Shown in pieces: positions 50,846 to 59,995 of a stretch of DNA of 64,000 nucleotides (positions are counted from its first letter, which is position 1; each line of letters opens with the position of its first letter). Origin of the DNA: Chloroflexota bacterium (GTDB taxonomy: Bacteria > Chloroflexota > Dehalococcoidia > Lucifugimonadales > SAR202-VII-2); the NCBI GenBank assembly GCA_003228115.1, contig QEVV01000002.1, forward strand, positions 310,001-374,000, given 5' to 3'. The notes under the pieces are model-generated. The model was not told where the DNA came from. It saw nothing but the letters and a program-made list of their open reading frames with translations, and searched no databases. A program made the translations under genes and the position numbers.

Positions 50846-51889
50846 ATGGCCAAACGGTTCGTTTTTATGGGAGCCGGGGCGGTCGGTAGCTATGTTGGTG
50901 GCCTCATTGCCAAGGCAGGCAAAGACGTCACCCTCATTGACCCCTGGCCCGACCACATCAACACCATCCGGGCCAACGGCCTGAGCATAGGCGGGACCCA
51001 AGGCGAGCATCACGCCACTCCCAAGGCGCTTCACCTCCACGAAGTCCAGTCGCTCCTCAACGCGCCGGCTGATGTCGCCATCCTCTGCACCAAGTCCTAC
51101 GACACTGAGTGGGCCACGACGCTCATCCGTGACTACCTTGCTCCAGACGGCTACGTCGTCTCCCTTCAAAACGGCATAAACGAGGAACGTATCGCCGCCA
51201 TCATGGGCTGGGGACGGACCGTCGGCTGCGTTGTTGGCGGCATTGGCGTCATGCTTATGGAGCCTGGCCGGGTGGTGCGGACGCAGAGCCCCGGGGGACC
51301 GGGCGCAACCGTGTTCAAAGTGGGCGAGCCCCATGGGCGCGAGACTTCACGTGTCCGCGAGCTGGTCGACTTATTCAGCATCGTTGATAGCGCCAAGCCA
51401 ACTTTGAACCTTTGGGGTGAACGCTGGAGCAAGCTTGTTGTTAACTCCATGGGCAATCCAGTGTCAGCAATCAGCGGCCTCAACGGGCGGGAAACCGCCG
51501 CCGACCCAATCGCCCGTCGCATCATCACCCGCCTGGCAGGTGAAGGAGTCGCTGTTGGCGAAGCGCTGGGATACTCCATAGAACCCATCCGCGGGCTGGA
51601 CGCCGCCCGCTGGAAGGCAGGACTCGGCGGGGAAGGGCTAGAAGACCTAGAGTTGGCCCTTGCTCAAGCTGCGGAACGGTGGACGGGCGAAGAAGCCCTC
51701 ACCTCCACGCACCAGGACGTGGTCAAAGGCCGCCGCACAGAGGTCGACTACATGAACGGCCTCATTGCAGACAAGGGTCGCGAGGTGGGCGTGCCGACCC
51801 CGGCCAACGACGCCATCGTTACCGTTATGAAAGAGATCGAGCGCGGCGCAACTGTACCCGCAGTCGGAAATCTCGCAAGAGTTGGATAA
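50846..51889 (+). CDS. Ketopantoate reductase-like NAD(P) dehydrogenase
   Basis: A 347-residue PanE/ApbA-family protein. GAGAVGSYVGGLIAKAG is the nucleotide loop, CTKSYDTEWA and QNGINEERIA follow, and WGERWSKLVVNSMGNPVSAISG contains the catalytic Lys and Asn. The helix near VVKGRRTEVDYMNGLI with Glu and Asn completes the active site. It may reduce ketopantoate for CoA or another 2-keto acid; many such paralogs are catabolic. It is followed by an SDR and a thiolase, which favours a catabolic role. Confidence 0.82.
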   Translation: MAKRFVFMGAGAVGSYVGGLIAKAGKDVTLIDPWPDHINTIRANGLSIGGTQGEHHATPKALHLHEVQSLLNAPADVAILCTKSYDTEWATTLIRDYLAPDGYVVSLQNGINEERIAAIMGWGRTVGCVVGGIGVMLMEPGRVVRTQSPGGPGATVFKVGEPHGRETSRVRELVDLFSIVDSAKPTLNLWGERWSKLVVNSMGNPVSAISGLNGRETAADPIARRIITRLAGEGVAVGEALGYSIEPIRGLDAARWKAGLGGEGLEDLELALAQAAERWTGEEALTSTHQDVVKGRRTEVDYMNGLIADKGREVGVPTPANDAIVTVMKEIERGATVPAVGNLARVG

Positions 51890-51934
51890 TCCCTAGGGCC
51901 CTGCGCTAACGTCAGAAACCCATTGGAGGCACGC

Positions 51935-52684
51935 ATGGCACCCCTGTCAGGTAAGGTGGCGCTGGTCACTGGCGGAAGCCGAGGCATCGGCAGGGCCATT
52001 GTAGAGGCACTTGCAGGGCAAGGTGCTGACGTAGCTATCAACTATGTCCAAAGCGCCGCCGAAGCCCAGGATCTAGCCTCACGGTTCCAGACCTCCGGCA
52101 CTAGGGCCATCGCCGTCCAAGCCAATGTTGGCATCGAGGACGAGGCTCGAGGCATGGTCGATCGTACGGTCAGCGAACTGGGGCGGTTGGACTTCTTGGT
52201 GAACAACGCTGGCATTGGCCGTGACCGGGCCATTCAGAACATGACGGGAGAGGACTGGCGGGCCGTCATGGACGTCAACCTCAACGGCACGTTCTACTGC
52301 ACGAGCGCAGCGATCCCACATATGATCGAAGCAGGCGGCGGCAAGATCATCAACATAGCCTCGGTTCTAGGGGCTCTGTCAAACCTGGGCCAGGTCAACT
52401 ACGCCACAAGCAAGGCCGCTATCGTCGGCTTCACCCACGCGGCTGCCATGGAGTTGACCCGCTATAATATCAGCATGAACGCCGTCTGCCCGGGCTTTAT
52501 TGAGACCGATATGATGTCCGGGATCACCGATCGCAAACGAGAGCAGTTCCTTTCCCGGATCCCAATGGGGCGCTTCGGAACGGCTGAAGAAATCGCCTCC
52601 TTGGTCCGCTATCTGATCGTGGAGCAGCATTGGAGCACGGGGCAAGCGTTCAGCGTCAACGGCGGGCAGTACGTAACCATCTAG
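51935..52684 (+). CDS. Short-chain dehydrogenase (3-oxoacyl-ACP reductase type)
   Basis: A 249-residue classical SDR. Cofactor motif TGGSRGIGRAI, NNAG structural motif, and the catalytic Ser-Tyr-Lys set in NIASVLGAL and YATSKAAIVGF are all present. VCPGFIETDMM is typical of FabG. The cofactor and substrate are not fixed by sequence. ATG 51935 has GGAGG five bases upstream. It lies between the ketopantoate-reductase-like gene and a thiolase, so it may form beta-hydroxyacyl-CoA or reduce beta-keto esters. Confidence 0.87.
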   Translation: MAPLSGKVALVTGGSRGIGRAIVEALAGQGADVAINYVQSAAEAQDLASRFQTSGTRAIAVQANVGIEDEARGMVDRTVSELGRLDFLVNNAGIGRDRAIQNMTGEDWRAVMDVNLNGTFYCTSAAIPHMIEAGGGKIINIASVLGALSNLGQVNYATSKAAIVGFTHAAAMELTRYNISMNAVCPGFIETDMMSGITDRKREQFLSRIPMGRFGTAEEIASLVRYLIVEQHWSTGQAFSVNGGQYVTI

Positions 52685-52746
52685 TTTTCCCGTCGCATCC
52701 AGAACAAATATCTAGCTCAAAAAAAGCTTTGCGGAGTATCGAGGCA

Positions 52747-52760
52747 ACTTTCGCGAAAGT
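52747..52760. promoter_or_regulatory. Palindromic operator candidate before the thiolase gene
   Basis: ACTTTCGCGAAAGT, a perfect 14-bp palindrome, with GGC/GCC flanks (52743 and 52761) that nearly extend it. It lies 25 bases before the ATG. TetR-family repressors of fatty-acid and thiolase genes bind sites like this. Confidence 0.5.
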
Positions 52761-52784
52761 GCCCGATCGAAAGGGGGCCACATT

Positions 52785-53975
52785 ATGAAGGACGCGGTCA
52801 TCGTAAGCGGAGTACGCACGCCTATTGGTACGTTCGGCGGCGTATTTAGCGACTACCCGGCTACCAGCCTAGGGTCCCTGACCATCAAGGAAGCCATCAG
52901 CCGAGCAGGCATTAGCGCAGATGTGGTGGACGAAGTCATGATGGGAAACGTAGTCAGCGCGGGCCTGGGACTCAATCCCGCTCGTACGTCCACTATTCAC
53001 GCCGGTCTACCGGTCACCGTTCCCGCCATGACCGTCAACAAGGCCTGTGGCTCCGGCCTTAAGACCATCGTCCTGGCGTCCCAGGCGGTTCGGCTGGGGG
53101 ACGCCGACATCGTTGTCGCCGGCGGCATGGAGAACATGTCTATGGCGCCGTATCTGTTGCCCAAGGCGCGGAACGGCTATCGGCTAGGCAACGGTGAAGT
53201 CCTGGACTCCCTCTTCCAGGACGGGCTCGTTTGCGCCCTGGAGCATTGCCATATGGGTGTAACCGCGGAGAACATTGCCAGCCGCTGGGAAATAAGCCGC
53301 GAGGACGCAGACGAATTCTCCTACGGCAGCCACATGAAGGCGATCAGGGCCCAGGGGGATGGCACCTTCGAGCCAGAGATTATTCCCGTCCCTGTGCCCC
53401 AGCGCCGAGGCGACCCTATCATCGTCGACAAGGACGAGCACCCGAGGCCCGACACCACCATCGAGCGACTGGCCCGGCTGAAGCCAGCCTTCGTTGAGGA
53501 GAACGGGACCGTCACCCCTGGCAACTCATCAGGCATCAACGACGGCGCAGCGGCAGTCGTGGTCATGTCCGACGCCGAAGCGCAAACCAGGGGCCTCAAA
53601 CCCCTCGCTGTCATCAGAGGCTACGCCTCGGTCGGCGTGGACCCGGCCGTTATGGGTATTGGCCCGGTGGATGCAGTGAAGAAAGTCCTTGCCAAGACCG
53701 GCCTCAAACTAGAGGACATGGACCTCATAGAGTTGAACGAGGCCTTCGCCACCCAGGCTCTGGCGGTTGGCCGAGAGCTGGGCTGGGACTGGAGCAAGGT
53801 TAACGTCAACGGCGGAGCGGTCGCCCTTGGCCACCCGGTGGGGTGCAGCGGCGCACGCATCCTGGTCACCCTTCTGTACGAGATGCAGCGCCGCAAGTCC
53901 CACTACGGCCTGGCCACGCTCTGCATGGGCGGGGGCATGGGACTAGCAATGGTCGTGGAAAACCCCGCTGCGTAG
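52785..53975 (+). CDS. Acetyl-CoA acetyltransferase (thiolase)
   Basis: A 396-residue thiolase II-type enzyme. The nucleophile Cys is in VNKACGSGLKTI near residue 90. LIELNEAFATQALAVG, GGAVALGHPVGCSGARI (catalytic His) and LCMGGGMGLAMV (second Cys) complete the site. It condenses or cleaves acetyl-CoA and acyl-CoA units; degradation is likely from its neighbours. AAAGGGGG lies upstream. A rho-independent hairpin at 54004 ends the transcript. Confidence 0.95.
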   Translation: MKDAVIVSGVRTPIGTFGGVFSDYPATSLGSLTIKEAISRAGISADVVDEVMMGNVVSAGLGLNPARTSTIHAGLPVTVPAMTVNKACGSGLKTIVLASQAVRLGDADIVVAGGMENMSMAPYLLPKARNGYRLGNGEVLDSLFQDGLVCALEHCHMGVTAENIASRWEISREDADEFSYGSHMKAIRAQGDGTFEPEIIPVPVPQRRGDPIIVDKDEHPRPDTTIERLARLKPAFVEENGTVTPGNSSGINDGAAAVVVMSDAEAQTRGLKPLAVIRGYASVGVDPAVMGIGPVDAVKKVLAKTGLKLEDMDLIELNEAFATQALAVGRELGWDWSKVNVNGGAVALGHPVGCSGARILVTLLYEMQRRKSHYGLATLCMGGGMGLAMVVENPAA

Positions 53976-54003
53976 CGTTTTGGGCCACTGACGGATAGTT
54001 TTT

Positions 54004-54031
54004 AGAAAGGGCGAGACATCTCGCCCTTTCT
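54004..54031 (+). terminator. Hairpin terminator after the thiolase gene
   Basis: AGAAAGGGCGAGA with its complement, a perfect 13-bp stem and a CA loop, ending in CCTTTCT. It lies between the thiolase gene and the DrrA-type ATPase gene. Confidence 0.85.
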
Positions 54032-54047
54032 TCTGAGGAGGGGTGTT

Positions 54048-55079
54048 GTGGCTGACGGCAATATGATCACTGTAGAACAGCTTGTGAAAGTGTATCCGGG
54101 CGGCACGCAAGCCGTCGCCAGTATCGACTTCACGGTGTCCGAAGGAGAGTTCTTCGGGTTCTTGGGCCCCAATGGAGCCGGCAAAAGCACCACCATCAAG
54201 ATTCTCTCAACGCTTCTTAAGAAGACTTCCGGCCGAGTCTCCGTTGCCGGCCATGACATCGACAAAGCGGCGATGGAAGTGCGGCGAAGCATCGGTGTGG
54301 CCATGCAGGAAGTTGGCCTGGACGATCTGACGAAGGGCCGGGACTTCCTTGTCATGCAAGGGCTGCTTCACGGCCAGTCCCGCAAAGAGGCCCAGCGGCG
54401 AGCCTCAGAACTCTTGGAGTTGGTCGAGTTGGAATACGCGGCAGCACGGAAGGTGGGCACGTATTCCGGTGGCATGCGCCGTCGCATCGACCTAATTTCT
54501 GCTCTCATGCACAGCCCCTCGCTCCTCTTCCTAGACGAGCCCACCACTGGACTTGATCCCCAGAGCCGCCTGGCAATCTGGGACCACCTCCAAAACCTGA
54601 ACCGACAGGGAATCACTATCTTCCTTACGACTCAGATGATGGAGGAAGCTGACCGGCTATGCGGACGCCTGGCCATCATCGACCAGGGTCAGTTAGTGGC
54701 TGAGGGAACACCGGCGGCGCTGAAGGATCAGCAGGGCGGCGATGTCATTAACATCACCATCCAGGCTTCCACCGATGAAGAGCGGGGGCGGCACCTAGCC
54801 GAGGCTCTGGCCATAGTGGGCGGCAGGAGCTACGTTTCAGCAGCCAATGCCACCTCTGACGGCCTGAGCATCACCGTGCAGGACGGCGGCGCAGCCGCTC
54901 CCGACCTGCTTCAACTCCTAAGTGAGAAAAAGATCGCTGTCTCAAACCTTGCCGTGGCCAGCCCCACACTAGACGACGTCTTCCTCAAGTACACGGGCCG
55001 CCAGATAAGGTCTGAAGAGTCCTCCGGGGACGAAATGGCCGCGGCCATGCGCCCCTGGATGGGGCTTTCCAGGAGATAA
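54048..55079 (+). CDS. ABC transporter ATP-binding protein (DrrA type)
   Basis: A 343-residue ATPase of an export system. Walker A is GPNGAGKSTTIKILST, the signature is YSGGMRRRIDLISAL, and Walker B is LLFLDEPTTGLD with a Q-to-E-type loop (VAMQEVGLDDL). The C-terminal extension with MEEADRLCGRLAII and LQLLSEKKI is typical of DrrA/daunorubicin-resistance ATPases. GTG 54048 follows GAGGAGG at good spacing. The permease gene follows after five bases. Confidence 0.9.
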   Translation: MADGNMITVEQLVKVYPGGTQAVASIDFTVSEGEFFGFLGPNGAGKSTTIKILSTLLKKTSGRVSVAGHDIDKAAMEVRRSIGVAMQEVGLDDLTKGRDFLVMQGLLHGQSRKEAQRRASELLELVELEYAAARKVGTYSGGMRRRIDLISALMHSPSLLFLDEPTTGLDPQSRLAIWDHLQNLNRQGITIFLTTQMMEEADRLCGRLAIIDQGQLVAEGTPAALKDQQGGDVINITIQASTDEERGRHLAEALAIVGGRSYVSAANATSDGLSITVQDGGAAAPDLLQLLSEKKIAVSNLAVASPTLDDVFLKYTGRQIRSEESSGDEMAAAMRPWMGLSRR

Positions 55080-55084
55080 CCCTC

Positions 55085-55849
55085 ATGGCCGTCATTAAGC
55101 ACACTTATTACATTTACCGGCGCAATCTCCGGCTGTGGGTCACCCAGCCTGCCGCACTCATCCCACCCTTCTTCATTTCTGGGTTGCTGTTCGTCGTCTT
55201 CGGGTCCTCGTTCGGCGACGTAACAAATCTAGCGGGCTTTCCAGCGGAGGACTACACCGCCTTCCTCACCGCAATGATTTTGGTGCAGGCGATGGTATTC
55301 AGCGGTGGCGACGCTGGCTTCTCCATGCTCACGGACATTCTTTCCGGCTACTTCGACAAACTGCTGGTGGCGCCTATCAACCGTTTCTCGATCTTGCTTG
55401 GAAGCCTCCTAGTCACTGGCACCCGGTCTTTCGCCCAATCCGTGCTCATTGTGTTACTTGCCCTAGCAATGGGAGTCTCTTTCAAGGGGGGCAGCCTCGG
55501 CATCGTAGCGGTAGTGTTGATTACGACTGTGTTTGGCATCGCTTGGGGCTGCTTGGGCCTAATCATCGCCTTGCGTACCAAGAGTGTCCAGGCCACTCAG
55601 TCATCCTATGTTCTCTTCTTCCCTTTCATATTCATGACCACAGCCTTCATGCCCAAGGAATTCCTGCCCTACTGGTTCCAGATCGCCACCACCATCAATC
55701 CGGTGACCTACGTTCTTGAAGCCGTTCGAGCAATCATCGTCGAAGGCTGGGTCTGGAGCACGGTGGGCCTAGGCGTGGGGATTCTAGCAGCGTTCACTGC
55801 CTTTCTTTTGAGCATCACTACGTGGCTGTACAACCGGCAAACAGCATAG
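55085..55849 (+). CDS. ABC-2 type permease (DrrB type)
   Basis: A 254-residue permease with about six membrane segments. The N-terminal YIYRRNLRLWVTQPAALIPPFF, the GLLFVVFGSSF start of the first segments, and FPFIFMTTAFMPKEFLPYWFQIATTINPVTYVLEAVRA at the end are signatures of ABC-2 permeases. It works with the ATPase encoded upstream to export a lipid, drug or polymer. The TAG stop sits inside a perfect 15-bp hairpin. Confidence 0.88.
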   Translation: MAVIKHTYYIYRRNLRLWVTQPAALIPPFFISGLLFVVFGSSFGDVTNLAGFPAEDYTAFLTAMILVQAMVFSGGDAGFSMLTDILSGYFDKLLVAPINRFSILLGSLLVTGTRSFAQSVLIVLLALAMGVSFKGGSLGIVAVVLITTVFGIAWGCLGLIIALRTKSVQATQSSYVLFFPFIFMTTAFMPKEFLPYWFQIATTINPVTYVLEAVRAIIVEGWVWSTVGLGVGILAAFTAFLLSITTWLYNRQTA

Positions 55850-55876
55850 GGGCTGGGATGACCCAGCCCCTATGCT
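55843..55876. terminator. Terminator hairpin between the ABC exporter and recA
   Basis: AGCATAGGGGCTGGG-ATGA-CCCAGCCCCTATGCT, a perfect 15-bp stem with a 4-base loop. It serves both the exporter (plus) and recA (minus), since the two genes converge. The permease stop codon is inside the left arm. Confidence 0.88.
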
Positions 55877-55905
55877 AATAATTCGGTTGTAGAAGGCCAG
55901 ATTGC

Positions 55906-56958
55906 TTATTCCTCGGGTTCTTCTTCCTCGGGCACAGCTGCCTTCCCATTTCGAGCGGCCTCTACAGGCAAGGCAGCCTGGGCCCGTATCGCCTCTTCTA
56001 TCTCGCCACGCAGGTCGAGATGCTGGTGCAGGAAGTCCTTAGCCTGCTCCCGTCCCTGGCCAAGCCGCGTTTCACCATAGGAATAAAATGCCCCGGACTT
56101 TCTAATGAGCCCTGCGTTTACACCCAGGTCCAAAATGTCCGCTTCGTAGCTGATGCCGCTGCTGAACATAATGTCGAACTCAACGGTGCGGAAGGGCGGA
56201 GCCACTTTGTTTTTCACAACCCGGGCCCGTATCCGTGCGCCCGTCGCCTCAGTTCCCTGCTTGATGGTATCCACCCGCCGCAGGTCAATGCGTACTGAGC
56301 TGTAGAACTTCAAGGCGCGTCCGCCGGGCGTAACCTCCGGGCTACCAAAGAACACCCCCACCTTTTCCCGGAGTTGATTGATGAATACAACCGCCGAATT
56401 GGAACGGCTGATAACCGCGGTCAGCTTACGCAGCGCCTGGGACATCAAACGGGCCTGCAGGCCCACGTGTGTGTCCCCCATATCTCCTTCAAGCTCGGCC
56501 TTTGGCACCAGAGCCGCCACGCTGTCGAGGACTACGATATCGACGCCGCCGCTACGCACCAGATACTCCGTGATCTGAAGAGCCTGCTCGGCAGAATCCG
56601 GTTGGGATACGTACAAGTCGTCGACTAGGACACCAAGGCGGGCGGCATAACCCGGATCAAGAGCATGCTCGGTATCAACGTAAGCAGCAACACCACCCGC
56701 CTGTTGCGCCTGAGCGATAATATGAAGCGCCAACGTCGACTTTCCAGTCGATTCAGCGCCGAATATTTCCGTCACCCTTCCCCGGGGGACGCCTCCTATG
56801 CCCAAGGCCAGGTCCAGTGCTGGCGACCCCGTCGGAATAAAACCCACTGTGAGTCGATTACGGAAGGCTTCCCCAAGCTTCATAATGGAGCCCTTTCCGA
56901 ACTCTCTCTCCACGTGTGCGATGGCTGCGTCTAAGGCTCGTACCCGCTCCGTTGTCAT
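55906..56958 (-). CDS. recA: Recombinase RecA
   Basis: A 350-residue RecA that pairs homologous DNA and triggers SOS. Residues start [29 protein letters not shown]. Walker A is [13 protein letters not shown], and [38 protein letters not shown] holds the Walker B and L1 region; the L2 loop [20 protein letters not shown] follows. The C-terminal tail is Glu-rich. ATG 56958 is chosen since GGAGG lies about eight bases upstream; GTG 56964 is closer to that site. Confidence 0.97.
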   Translation of the reverse strand: MTTERVRALDAAIAHVEREFGKGSIMKLGEAFRNRLTVGFIPTGSPALDLALGIGGVPRGRVTEIFGAESTGKSTLALHIIAQAQQAGGVAAYVDTEHALDPGYAARLGVLVDDLYVSQPDSAEQALQITEYLVRSGGVDIVVLDSVAALVPKAELEGDMGDTHVGLQARLMSQALRKLTAVISRSNSAVVFINQLREKVGVFFGSPEVTPGGRALKFYSSVRIDLRRVDTIKQGTEATGARIRARVVKNKVAPPFRTVEFDIMFSSGISYEADILDLGVNAGLIRKSGAFYSYGETRLGQGREQAKDFLHQHLDLRGEIEEAIRAQAALPVEAARNGKAAVPEEEEPEE

Positions 56959-56981
56959 AGCCACTACCTCCCTATCGACAT

Positions 56982-57037
56982 GAGCACATCTGTTCGAATT
57001 CCCGTGGCGATAATATCATACCGGCAGAGGTTGTCAA
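56982..57037 (-). promoter_or_regulatory. recA promoter region with possible SOS box
   Basis: On the minus strand TTGACA (57037-57032), 16 bases, then TATTAT (57015-57010) form a good promoter. Downstream is GAAC-AGAT-GTGC (56995-56984), one base away from the Gram-positive SOS pattern GAAC-n4-GTTC. LexA control is possible but weakly supported. Confidence 0.55.
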
Positions 57038-57170
57038 CCATGTTCAACCCCCTACACCCGCAGTTGAAGCCAGGCCCGGTTAATTCTCCGCCCCAGCTAG
57101 CCCACGCCCGAACTTCCGCCAAGCCAGCAAACAGCGCCTCCGTGTCCTGCCCTAGGCCCCCCTGGTTTCC

Positions 57171-57199
57171 TTGACACCCCTCAAGCGCCTCCGTACGAT
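57171..57199 (+). promoter_or_regulatory. Promoter for lysA
   Basis: TTGACA (57171-57176), 17 bases, then TACGAT (57194-57199). The -35 matches the consensus fully. It lies 38 bases before the GTG start of lysA. Confidence 0.65.
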
Positions 57200-57237
57200 T
57201 ATCCCTGGTTCATGGCGCTGATTCAGCAGGAGGAATT

Positions 57238-58551
57238 GTGAGCTTTCCAGCCCGAGGCGTCTTCCCCGACTCAACCGCCGTTACCGCCGCCGGCCACCTT
57301 CAGATCGGTGGCGCGGACGTTACCGAACTTGCCGCCGAGTACGGCACGCCCCTTTACATATTCGATGAAGCCTCCCTACGAAACACTTGCCAGGAGTACC
57401 TTCAGGAATTCCAGTCCCGCCACGCCCCAACGGCGGTAACCTACGCCTCCAAAGCCTTTCTCAACCTAGCCTTGGCGCACATATTCGCCGAAGAAGGCAT
57501 GGGTCTGGACGTCGTTTCCGGTGGAGAACTTGCCATGGCGCTCAAGGGCGGTATGCCACCAGAGCGGGTGTACTTCCATGGAAACAACAAGAGCCCCGAT
57601 GAGTTGGCGTTCGCCGTCGACCAAGGCTGCGGGGTGATCGTTGTCGATAACTTCTACGAAATGGAGAACCTCAACCAGATCGCAGGGGCTCGGGGAAAGA
57701 AACAGAACATCCTGCTCCGAATATCACCCAGCGTTGACCCGCACACCCATCACCACACCACCACAGGAACATTGGACAGCAAATTTGGCTTTCCTCTGGA
57801 GACCGGCCAGGCTTCCGAAGCGGTCCGCCTGGCCCTGGCGTCGGAGAATCTGACGCTGCAGGGCCTCCATTTCCACCTCGGCTCACCCATATTCGAGACA
57901 GAGCCTTATGCAGAGGGGATCCGGCGCGCCTTACAGTTCGCTGCTGACCACAGGGCTTCGGGCCTCGACCTCCAAGAACTGAACGTGGGCGGCGGCTTCG
58001 CAATCCGCCACACTCGCAATGACGAGCCCCCCACCATCGCTCGCTACGCGGACGTAATCGTCTCCACAGTCAACTCAGAATGCGCTCGGCTGGGTTTGGC
58101 CGTGCCACGGCTGGTCGTAGAGCCGGGCCGCAGCGTTGTGGGACCTGCCGGCGTAGCTGTCTACAGCGTTGGGGCAACCAAGGACATACCTGGCATCCGC
58201 AAGTACGTTTCAGTGGACGGCGGGATGGGTGACAATATCCGGCCAGCTCTATACGACGCCCAATACGAGGCGGTCGTCGCTAACCGCATGAACGACCTCC
58301 CGACAGAGACCATTACCCTAGCAGGAAAATTCTGCGAGTCAGGCGATGTTTTGGTCCGGGACTTTCCGCTACCAGCGCTGCACGCCGGGGACTTGATCGC
58401 GATTCCGGCTTCGGGGGGGTACGCCCCGTCCATGGCCTCCAACTACAACCTTGCGCCCCGGCCAGCCATTATTTTGGTCAAGGAAGGAGAGGCCCGGCTG
58501 ATTCGAAGGCGGGAAAGCTACGAGGACATGATGTCCCTCGACGTCGCTTAA
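57238..58551 (+). CDS. lysA: Diaminopimelate decarboxylase
   Basis: A 437-residue PLP enzyme that makes lysine from meso-diaminopimelate. The PLP lysine is in VTYASKAFLN near residue 66. GLDVVSGGELAMAL, LNVGGGFAIRH, VVEPGRSVVG and the dimer-interface Cys in KFCESGDVLV are present. The fold has the TIM barrel followed by a beta domain ending at YNLAPRPAII. AGGAGGAATT precedes GTG 57238. It ends six bases before holB, which suggests shared transcription. Confidence 0.95.
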   Translation: MSFPARGVFPDSTAVTAAGHLQIGGADVTELAAEYGTPLYIFDEASLRNTCQEYLQEFQSRHAPTAVTYASKAFLNLALAHIFAEEGMGLDVVSGGELAMALKGGMPPERVYFHGNNKSPDELAFAVDQGCGVIVVDNFYEMENLNQIAGARGKKQNILLRISPSVDPHTHHHTTTGTLDSKFGFPLETGQASEAVRLALASENLTLQGLHFHLGSPIFETEPYAEGIRRALQFAADHRASGLDLQELNVGGGFAIRHTRNDEPPTIARYADVIVSTVNSECARLGLAVPRLVVEPGRSVVGPAGVAVYSVGATKDIPGIRKYVSVDGGMGDNIRPALYDAQYEAVVANRMNDLPTETITLAGKFCESGDVLVRDFPLPALHAGDLIAIPASGGYAPSMASNYNLAPRPAIILVKEGEARLIRRRESYEDMMSLDVA

Positions 58552-58557
58552 CCTACG

Positions 58558-59595
58558 ATGTGGCAGATCATAGGTCATGAACGGGCGGTAGCCTACCTTA
58601 ACCAGGGTCTGTCGACCAACCAGGTCTCTCACGCTTACCTCATCAGCGGCCCTGCCCACATCGGAAAAACGACCCTCGCCCTGGACTTCGCCAGGGCACT
58701 CAATTGCACAGAGTCTGACCCACCGTGTGGGATGTGTTCCTCTTGCCGCAGGATTCCCAAGGGCTTGCACCCCGACGTTCACCTCCTAGGAGAAGATGTT
58801 GCCACCGGTGATCTGGGCTCCGGCCGCACCGAGATAAGCATCGATGAAGTTCGCGACCTGCGGCGTCAAGGCTCCCTAAAGCCTTTTGAGGGCAGGAGGC
58901 GGGTGTTTATCATCAACGGCGCTGAGTGGCTGAGCAGAGAGGCCAGCAACGCCCTCCTAAAGACGCTCGAAGAGCCTCCTGATGACACGATCCTTATTCT
59001 CATTTCGTCCGACCTGGCTCTGATCTCGGAGACCCTCCGGTCGCGATGCCAGTCCGTGACCCTTCAGCCACTGCCGCCAGCCCTGGTCGCCAAGGTCGTT
59101 CAGGAGCGAACGTCTTCAGATCAAGCTGAGGCCTTCCTCCTGGCAAGTCTGTCCCGTGGCCGGTTGGGCTGGGCCCTCCAAGCAACAGAGAATCCAACAG
59201 TTCTTGTTGAACGCGATGCACACCTGCAACGCGTTGTTCAATTGCTTGAAGCGCCTCTTGACCAGCGCTTTGCGTATGCTGAGAACTTGGCCCAGCAATT
59301 TGCAAAGAGCCGTGTCAATGTGCGCCAGGAACTGGACCTGCTAGAGGAATGGCTAGAAGACCTCCTCCGCGCCACCTCAGGCAGGCCTGACCTAGCCCTG
59401 AACCAAACGTGGGCTGACACACTCACCCGTCAAGCATCCCTCATCCCGATAGAGGCAGTTGTTGACGCCCTCCGGCTTCTTCAGGACATCAGCTCTCGCT
59501 TGGAGGCCAACGCCAATGCCCGGTTGGCCCTGGAGGTGCTCATGCTTGATCTACCCTGGCTCCCGGCCGCTCCCGCCACGGAGGTTCCTTCTTGA
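58558..59595 (+). CDS. holB: DNA polymerase III subunit delta-prime
   Basis: A 345-residue clamp-loader subunit. Walker A-like GPAHIGKTTLALDFARALNC is followed by a zinc-binding Cys cluster (CGMCSSC). SIDEVRDLRRQGSLKPFEGRRRVFII and NALLKTLEEPPDDTILIL mark the AAA+ core, and RSRCQSVTLQPLP is the SRC motif. The C-terminal half is the collar-like helical region. In many bacteria holB stands before a ricT-like gene, as here. It begins six bases after lysA. Confidence 0.9.
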   Translation: MWQIIGHERAVAYLNQGLSTNQVSHAYLISGPAHIGKTTLALDFARALNCTESDPPCGMCSSCRRIPKGLHPDVHLLGEDVATGDLGSGRTEISIDEVRDLRRQGSLKPFEGRRRVFIINGAEWLSREASNALLKTLEEPPDDTILILISSDLALISETLRSRCQSVTLQPLPPALVAKVVQERTSSDQAEAFLLASLSRGRLGWALQATENPTVLVERDAHLQRVVQLLEAPLDQRFAYAENLAQQFAKSRVNVRQELDLLEEWLEDLLRATSGRPDLALNQTWADTLTRQASLIPIEAVVDALRLLQDISSRLEANANARLALEVLMLDLPWLPAAPATEVPS

Positions 59596-59679
59596 GTCCG
59601 TCCTCCCTTTCCGCGTCATTTCGACCCAGGCACAAGCGTGTTCAAAGTTTGAACGTCCGCAGCGATCAAAGGAGCAGTC

Positions 59680-59967
59680 GTGGATGATATCGTAGGCCTT
59701 AGGTTTCAGCTCTCTGGCGATATTGTTTTCTTCTTGGCGGGGGACCTTGATCCCCGGCCAGGAGAATGGGTTGTCGTTGAGGCCGAATCAGGACCCGTAG
59801 TCGGGCTGGTCGCCATTGCAGCTTCCCAAATGATCCACTCAAGCCTGTCAGGCCCCCTACCATCTATCTTGCGAATGGCCACCCAGGAGGACTTTGCCAG
59901 CCCGTCCTCCATTCCAAGAACGGGCGCTATCCTTCTCGATGTTCAATTGGAATCCGGGCTGGCTTAG
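59680..59967 (+). CDS. RicT/PSP1-like protein, truncated to the N-terminal part
   Basis: A 95-residue protein. VGLRFQLSGDIVFFLAGDLDPRPGEWVVVEAESGPVVGLV and SGPLPSILRMATQEDF resemble the N-terminus of RicT (YaaT) proteins, which lie after holB in many genomes. Full RicT has about 270 residues with a Cys-rich PSP1 C-terminal domain; here the gene stops after 95 codons and purM begins 29 bases later, so the PSP1 domain is absent. AAAGGAG precedes GTG 59680. It may be a remnant or a stand-alone domain. Confidence 0.7.
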   Translation: MDDIVGLRFQLSGDIVFFLAGDLDPRPGEWVVVEAESGPVVGLVAIAASQMIHSSLSGPLPSILRMATQEDFASPSSIPRTGAILLDVQLESGLA

Positions 59968-59995
59968 CCATCCAACCGCAAGGGATTGAAGGCCG

